Shown one piece after another: positions 58,402 through 64,000 of a stretch of DNA of 64,000 nucleotides. Source of the DNA: Trametes villosa. Lineage: Eukaryota; Basidiomycota; Agaricomycetes; Polyporales; Polyporaceae. The position numbers were made by a program, and so were the translations under genes. Under the pieces are notes generated by a model that saw only the letters and a program-made list of their open reading frames with translations, was not told the DNA's origin and searched no databases. Within the stretch, counting starts at the first letter, position 1, and the number at the start of each line of letters is the position of its first letter. The stretch covers positions 2,914,001 through 2,978,000 of the forward strand of contig PUDQ02000010.1 in assembly GCA_002964805.2 (NCBI GenBank). The letters are read 5' to 3'.

Positions 58402-59951
58402 GTAATGTGAAGATGCGCTTTTCCGGGCTCTTGAAAGAGATTGAGGCAGAGATGTAGGGGAGGGAGGGAGAGAGCGCGAGCGCAGACGACAAGTTCGTGG
58501 CTGAAGGCAAGCCGTGCAGCACGCGGCGCCGCTCATCTGGTTCATCCGCTTATACCACGTGACCGCGGTGTCTCAAGCGCGCCTAATTGACGCGCCTCAG
58601 GCATCCGGCGCCAATCGCTTGCCATGCCACGGTCGGTCATCGTCCTCACCGTCTGGGGTTCTCTACTCATCGATCATCCAGCAATTCCATACTTAACATC
58701 TAACGAGGTGCACGAATTAGAAGTGTAACTGTTTGCTCAGAGGTTGTCTTTCACCCTTTCGGTCATTGCAAAATCCTGACTTCGTCCAGTACTTGCATTT
58801 GAAGTCCTGTGATGCCATTTGCCGTACTGACAGTTCGTGATAGGTCTACTTCCGGGGAGCCTCGCCGATGTGCGGATCTCCATATCCGCGAGGAGCCTCG
58901 GTCAGACGCGCGCATCTGAACGAGACCAAGTCGAGGTAGGCCCGCAGCGGCTCGATCACTTTTCTGCACGGATGTTCGCCAGTGCGACCTAGACCCGCTC
59001 ACGGAGAATGCTCTGTCGCGGACTCGGATGCCGGGCAGGTGAATGAGAGCGACGTCCACGCAGGGTGTCATATCGGGAGGTATCTGCGAGGACTATGAGG
59101 AGCGAGTCCCGGAGGCAGACCTAACACGATCCAACAGAGGAAGGGTGAGGGCTTTGCCTCGTCCCGAGCTCCGCAGGAAGAGAGGAAGAAGGATTGCCCA
59201 GGCATACCGCCGCGGATAGTCCGAACTCGCTTTTTGAAGTATTCTAGGCACTGCTGTTCTAGAGCTCGAGATACTATTAGCTTTCATAGTACTTCGCTCT
59301 GCCTAAGTCCACGCTTGCCGTACGGCGTTCCCATTGTGCCACGCCCGGGGCAGAGCGTAGACTGTACCCTCCCTATCACATCGATCCGTTGCCAACATGC
59401 ACAGACCACTGCCGCTTCTTGCCCGGGCTCCCCTATCGCCGCATGGTACTCATGTGCGCCCCCGGCCCGGCCTGTTCAGCCGACTATTATTGCATGGACA
59501 TTCTGATATGGGTAGTAGCACGCCCCCTCCAACTCGATGTCAATGCTTGTCAATGTACATAGCCCGCTGTGGTAGCGGAATACCGGTACATCAGATCTAC
59601 TGCGTTCTATCATACTTGCAATCTATGTAGTCAGGATAGAGTTCTCGCCGCTATTTTTCGTGCATGTGTACTTTGAGACTCAAGGGGTGACGTACTGCGC
59701 GAGATGGCGGGCTCTGTGACATACAGTCGGAAGGCCATGCCACAAGAACTGAAATTTGGAAAGCTATGAAGACCTGATGATACAACGCAAAGCAAGATAC
59801 TACAACACGACGCTACAACACAAACCTAGTAGGTACTACAACGTAGAGCTGGCAGCCAGTCGGAATTGGAGGCGATACCCGGACCCCCCACGGTCTCATC
59901 ATCCTGGAACACCTTCCCTCCTCCCTGTAGACCCGCGGACGCATGGGCTAT
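58402..59951. other. Region between CLASP and RPA70N-like copy 2
   Basis: About 1.55 kb. The first 200 nt are the CLASP promoter and are duplicated near 62,250-62,471. The remainder shows no gene. Short matches to the region before copy 3 (for example around GCTTTCATAGTAC at about 59,279 and 62,708) suggest that it too belongs to the duplicated block. Confidence 0.5.
58556..58561. promoter_or_regulatory. CACGTG E-box upstream of CLASP
   Basis: CACGTG lies within ACCACGTGACCGCGGTGTC, about 155 nt upstream of the CLASP start. The same element and flank survive in the duplicated copy at 62,428-62,433. CACGTGAC is a typical bHLH/Cbf1-type site; its function here is inferred. Confidence 0.45.
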
Positions 59952-60610
59952 TCACCGGTCGTTAGCAGCAACTTGGGCGGCAGCTCCATTGAGGAGATCG
60001 AGGGCTTGGAATATCGGCGGCAGGAAGGTACAGACGAGCTCGAGGCAGTGCTCGAGCTGGCCGATACGGCGGGCCAGGTTCGCGCGCTCGTTGGCCTTCT
60101 GCACGTCGTGAGACCCCTCTGCATCAAACGACGCAATAGCGGTTAGCATGCCCTTCGCAGGAATCAGCGAGCACGGGCGGGCCCACCGGTAACATTGTGA
60201 GGGGCAGCGTCCACGTCGTCTTCCGCGCTAGCATAGACGACCTCGACGCAACTGACGAGGACAGAGCTAGAAAACGAGGAGCGACTGAGTTCATGTGCGG
60301 TGGCGGGGTGGGGGAGGCAGTGTGAAGATACTCACCAGTGATCGTCCGCCGCCAGCCTAGACATGCGGTTCAACACGATCGGGGACCCGGCATGCAAGTC
60401 TCCATTGGCGTCCCGGGCAGAGGTCGCAGCGCGCCTGCTGAGTGCGATCCAAGCGAAGTTTTGACCGTCGAGAACAAGGGCCTCCTTGTCCTCGCCGTTG
60501 GCACGGTCGCGAATGAAGAGAATGCGGACAACCGGGTGGGCGGTGAGGATAGCGATGTCCGCGGTGTGACGGAGGCGGACGCAAGCATCAGTGGTGAGCT
60601 GGATAGGCAT
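59952..60610 (-). CDS. RPA70N-like small OB-fold protein, copy 2
   Basis: Three exons on the minus strand: 60610-60336, 60266-60187 and 60118-59952, 173 aa. The body (MPIQLTTDACVRLR, AHPVVRILFIRDR, KEALVLDGQNFAW, AGSPIVLNRMSRL, CVEVVYA) follows the layout of the RPA70/Rfa1 N-terminal OB fold: a first strand before a short helix, then PV-R-L-I, then a DG turn, then GS-V-L and a last strand ending VEVV. The DNA-binding OB folds and zinc region of full RPA70 are absent. The third exon adds a helix (RRIGQLEHCLELV) and a hydrophobic end. RPA70N normally binds acidic peptides of checkpoint proteins, so a protein-interaction role is a fair guess; the function is unknown. Donor and acceptor sites are canonical. 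Confidence 0.8.
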
Positions 60611-62010
60611 GGAGTCTGTGTAAACAGTGGGCGGTGGTATTGGGGCCTTCCCTGTCTCTGCTTGCGGCAATGTATACCCTCCGACTGTCCAGAGAGGCGT
60701 CCGACTTCATGCACCAGCGCGATATGCCCATGCCGGATTTGGGGGATTCTCGGAAGGCGGCTCGGAGGTCGTAGTTGACAAGTTGAGACGTCAATCTATG
60801 GAAAGACGTAAGAGCTCGCTGCGGCAATACTATCATATGGCGCAATGCATGTTCAGATACCTGCGAAGTGGTCATAGCGTCACGCTGCGAGACGGCGAGA
60901 CATACGTCGATGTCGGTGAAGACTTCATCCTGATGAAGGCCGGGGTGGTGAAGACGCGGGACGTAACGAGAGGAGCAATGTCGGAAGGTCTAGACGCACG
61001 CTTGAGTAGTACTGATCGGCATCCATGGGGTTTCTACCTGTTGTTCGTGCCGACTCACAAAATGAAGCCTAGAGCTCTTGCCGCGCCGACGCGGTCAGGT
61101 CAACGTTCATCACTACTAGGTTTGTTCGGGCGTTTTAACGCGGCGGCTTCGAGGCTTCCTTCCATCCTAACCGAGCCACCTGCCTGGGCCCTTTACAGCT
61201 CCGCCGCTGCCTTTCTCTCATCCGAATCCTTACCGGGAAGCCTAGTTGAAGAAACCGTATCAAGACCGTCGTCCGAGGCATGGGAAGGTTGAAACGTACT
61301 GAAACCGCGACACAGCTTTGAACGGTGTCTCTTGCAAAATGTCGTGTTCTGCCGCCCGCCAACCAGCCTGAGTACGGGATCTCTGCTCGGCACCTTTGAT
61401 CACTGACAGCGTTGGGGGGGCCGCTGCTCCGGCTTTTCTCGTCGAAGATCTGTATGCGCATTTTTGAACATCGGGCGCGGCGAACACTGGCCAACGTTCG
61501 AACACGAGGGTGGCGATCCCGGGAGCAGGGCCCCGGGCCGGAGGAGGGCACTTCTGTATCGCCCTTCCCATTGGGCGAGCGATGATCAGTTGATCGCCGA
61601 TGCATAATAATTCGAGCCAGGGAATGTCATTGGCCACCATGTACATTTCGTGATAGCTGGATGAATAAGTTTAGCCAGAGAACTGCTCAGGCCGGAGGGT
61701 GCGGGAACGTACATTTACTACTCTCGCATGCGGCATAGAACTTCAAAGGCCAAGAAGGGAGCCGAGACATTAAGTTACACTGAAACGAAAGTGATAACAT
61801 GTTTAGCGTGAACCGTATTGCAACTGGAAACATAATGGGTGCAGGTGATACTAGTGAGTTGCAGTAGTACTTTCGGCTGAGGACTCGCCGTAGTATTGCA
61901 GCATCCCTTGGATACTGCAAGTCGGTCGTTGTTCGTTGTCGTGTACCAATGAGGGAAAGGAAAGCAGTACGCGCAACGTTTATCGCATTCCCCAGCATGG
62001 TTGACGTCTT
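60611..62010. other. Upstream of copy 2, no gene recognised
   Basis: About 1.4 kb. The first 200 nt are the promoter of copy 2 and match the region before copy 1. A 221-codon plus-strand frame (60,627-61,292) runs antisense through that promoter and shows no domain. The stretch 61,660-62,000 is AT-richer and has no open frame of note. Confidence 0.5.
60671..60676 (-). promoter_or_regulatory. TATA-like element of RPA70N-like copy 2
   Basis: On the minus strand GGGTATACATTGCC lies about 61 nt before the ATG at 60610, aligned with the TATA elements of copies 1 and 3. Confidence 0.55.
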
Positions 62011-62252
62011 AGGTCGGAGGGATAGGTGGAAGCGTTTCCGTTGCGGAGGGCGCCGAAACGGCTGAGGGAACAAGCTATCGCCTCCCATGTCTCCTCGGTG
62101 ACTGTACGCGAGAGAGCATCCTATACGAATGCAAGCTCGTCGAGGAGGTGGGAGAGGGAGGCACACTGCACCTGGTGTAAGACTACTGAAGGCGAGCCGC
62201 GACTCTGATAAAGACTGACCTCAATGGATGTTACGGGGGCTTTAGCAGGCAT
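62011..62252 (-). pseudogene. Truncated, broken duplicate of the CLASP 5' end
   Basis: This DNA, with its upstream flank to 62,471, is a diverged copy of 58,156-58,599. It retains the start codon (62252), the 11-codon first exon, the intron with its GTCAGT donor, and the first part of exon 2, and then stops matching in the middle of the TOG domain. In exon 2 the codon after LAFV (LASV in the parent) has become TAG (62123-62121), where the CLASP gene has CAA. It therefore cannot make a TOG domain. Confidence 0.85.
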
Positions 62253-62984
62253 GTACTGTGAGATCTGCGCTCTTCAGAATCGTAGAGGGAGTTCGAGAGA
62301 GAGAAATATGGGGAGAGGGCGAGAGGGCGAGCGCAGAGGACGAGTTCGTGGCTGAAGCTGAAGGGTGGAGCGGCTGGAGCCAAGCCGTCCAGCACGCGGC
62401 ACGCCCATTTGGATCATCCGCTTACGCCACGTGACCGCGGTGTCGCCGGCGCTTCGAGTCGACGCGCCTCAATTTCGGCTCGGGGGCCCGGCACCCGCCA
62501 ACCCCTCCCCCCCCTCCTTGGAGTCGCAGGCTCCGCGAAGGCCGTCGCGCTCCGTGCCAACCCGTCGCAGCAGCAGGGGTGCATTACGCCCCGAGAGTCT
62601 CCATATGAACGAGATCAGCGCGTCCGACTCCGAGTCGTGCCGAGCCTCGAGGCTATACTACTGCGAAAAGCCCGTATCCCCCGCTACTAGTAGGTATGAA
62701 CTTCTGGCTTTCATAGTACCGTGCATCTGCGCAGTCAGAATAAAGTCCGTGATGGGTGCAGTAGCATCCTTCATAAGAGAGACACGGTCCTTCTACGCGG
62801 GATCGCCTGTTCGGCGACAGATTCAAATGTGCAATAAATCTCGCAGGAGTGCGATAAGTTATACCGGAGGAGAACCCATACATAATGATAGTCCAGAATC
62901 CAGGCCTCGTCGTCCGTAGAGTTCAAACGAATACATAACCCTCGACCTCCATTCGCACGGGCACCTGGCAGGCAGACCGGCGAT
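62253..62984. other. Duplicated CLASP promoter and spacer before copy 3
   Basis: Positions 62,253-62,471 match the CLASP promoter, including the CACGTGACC element at 62,428. From 62,472 to 62,984 there is no recognised gene; this is the 3' flank of RPA70N-like copy 3. Confidence 0.6.
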
Positions 62985-63635
62985 TTATTGGTCGCCGGCA
63001 GCGATCTGGGCGGCAGCCGCGTTGAGAAGATCGAGGGCCTGGAACACCGCCGGCAAGAAGGAGGCAATGAGCTCGAGGCAGTGCTCGAGCTGGCCGATGC
63101 GGCGCCCCATGCTGGCGTGCTCATTGGCGAGCTGCGCGTCGCGCGAGCCACCTATATCGAAGAAGCCAGCGGCGGTTAGTACGTCCTGCCGACAGAATCA
63201 GAGAGGATGGGCAGGCTGACCAGTGACTATGCGAGGAAAGGCGCCCAGATCGTCCTCCTCATCCGCGTGTACGACTTCGACGCAGTTCGCGAGGACAGAG
63301 CTGGAATACCACATTCGCGTGAGCATGTTTGCGGTGCCGCCGGGGGAGGGCGGTACTTACCAGAAGTCGTCCGCGGCAAGCCTGGACATGCGGTTGAGCA
63401 CGACCGGGGAGCCGGCGTGCAGGCCCCCGTTGACGTCGCCTGCGAGGGCGGCAGCGAGTCCGCCGAGGGCGACCCAAGCGAAATTCTGGCCATCGAGGAC
63501 GAGGGCCTCCTTGACCGCGCCTCCGATGCGGTCGCGAATGGAGAGGATGCGGACGACCGGATGCGCCGTGAGGATGGCGCTGTCGGCGGGGCGGCGGAGG
63601 CGGGCACAGGCGTCGGCGGTGAGCTGGATCGGCAT
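62985..63635 (-). CDS. RPA70N-like small OB-fold protein, copy 3
   Basis: Three exons on the minus strand: 63635-63361, 63300-63221 and 63151-62985, 173 aa, exactly the size of copy 2 and with introns at identical positions. The body reads MPIQLTADACARLR, AHPVVRILSIRDR, KEALVLDGQNFAWVALGG, AGSPVVLNRMSRL, then CVEVVHADEEDD. The third exon gives RRIGQLEHCLELIASFLPAV and FQALDLLNAAAAQIAAGDQ. The keeping of frame, splice sites and sequence in copies 2 and 3, while introns and flanks diverge, suggests selection. The domain call rests on fold-like pattern matching, not on a search. Confidence 0.8.
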
Positions 63636-64000
63636 GTCGACGAAAACAATGAGTGGTGTTGGATCCTGTTCCGTTGTCGTGGGCCGACTCTTTATACCGC
63701 CCAACTGTGCTGATGTCTTTGCTACCACTGTGCGCTGCAGCGCGAGCCATCTGCGCTTGCGTACGACTCGGAGACACGCTGAAAGGTCATTCCTCGCGGT
63801 GATGGCGGTGGCGGACGGTGCAGACTTAGGAGCGGCGTCTCGCAGCCTCGCCGGGCTGCTAATGAGTACTACTGGCGGGTGGTTGATCAGTACTTGGGGT
63901 GTGTATACCGTGTAGACAATAGGTAGGAATGCCTTGGGAGATGACCTACTATGGCAAGCGAATCGGCGCATGGCAGCCGCCACGGTACGCCGACTGCGAC
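63636..64000. other. Upstream of copy 3, right edge of window
   Basis: Contains the promoter of copy 3. On the minus strand TATAAA (63,696-63,691, context GGTATAAAGAG) lies about 60 nt before the ATG at 63635. No further gene was recognised before the window ends. Confidence 0.55.

Noticed and set aside
60627..61292. 221-codon plus-strand ORF
   Set aside because: It begins inside and runs antisense to the promoter of RPA70N-like copy 2, and its first part matches the conserved promoter of that family rather than a protein.

Overview
The window looks like nuclear DNA of a GC-rich basidiomycete fungus, most likely an Agaricomycete. Genes lie on both strands and are broken by many GT-AG introns, almost all 50-70 nt. 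The encoded proteins are typical fungal ones: a Ppg1 phosphatase, Cwc24, a WOPR regulator, a CYS3-like bZIP, CLIP-170 and CLASP. No tRNA, rRNA, CRISPR array or intact transposon was recognised. All exon limits come from reading splice sites and keeping phase by hand. The spliced frames close exactly for every gene given with a protein length.

Left part (1-20,250): a Sec14/CRAL-TRIO protein (+), the PP2A-like phosphatase PPG1 (-), a C2H2 transcription factor (+), the splicing factor CWC24 (-), a bZIP factor (-) with an overlapping upstream ORF, and a nucleotidyltransferase (-) that resembles actinobacterial ManC rather than the usual fungal GDP-mannose pyrophosphorylase. The gaps between these genes are long (about 1.7-2.6 kb).

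Middle (20,250-40,000): two gene-poor blocks of about 7.4 and 5.6 kb surround a WOPR (Gti1/Pac2) regulator (-). A compact housekeeping cluster follows: glycolipid transfer protein (-), free methionine-(R)-sulfoxide reductase (+) and cysteinyl-tRNA synthetase (-).

Right part (41,000-64,000): two diverged paralogues of a family of unknown function (+) flank a C-rich tract. Next come a CLIP-170-like microtubule plus-end protein (-), divergently paired with mitochondrial ribosomal protein bL34m (+), and a short CLASP protein (-). Around CLASP lie three copies of a small gene whose product looks like a stand-alone RPA70 N-terminal OB fold plus a C-terminal helix. One copy carries a premature stop. 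A second, truncated and broken copy of the CLASP 5' end lies next to the third paralogue, so this end has undergone segmental duplication. The RPA70N-like family and the ManC-like gene are the most unusual content.
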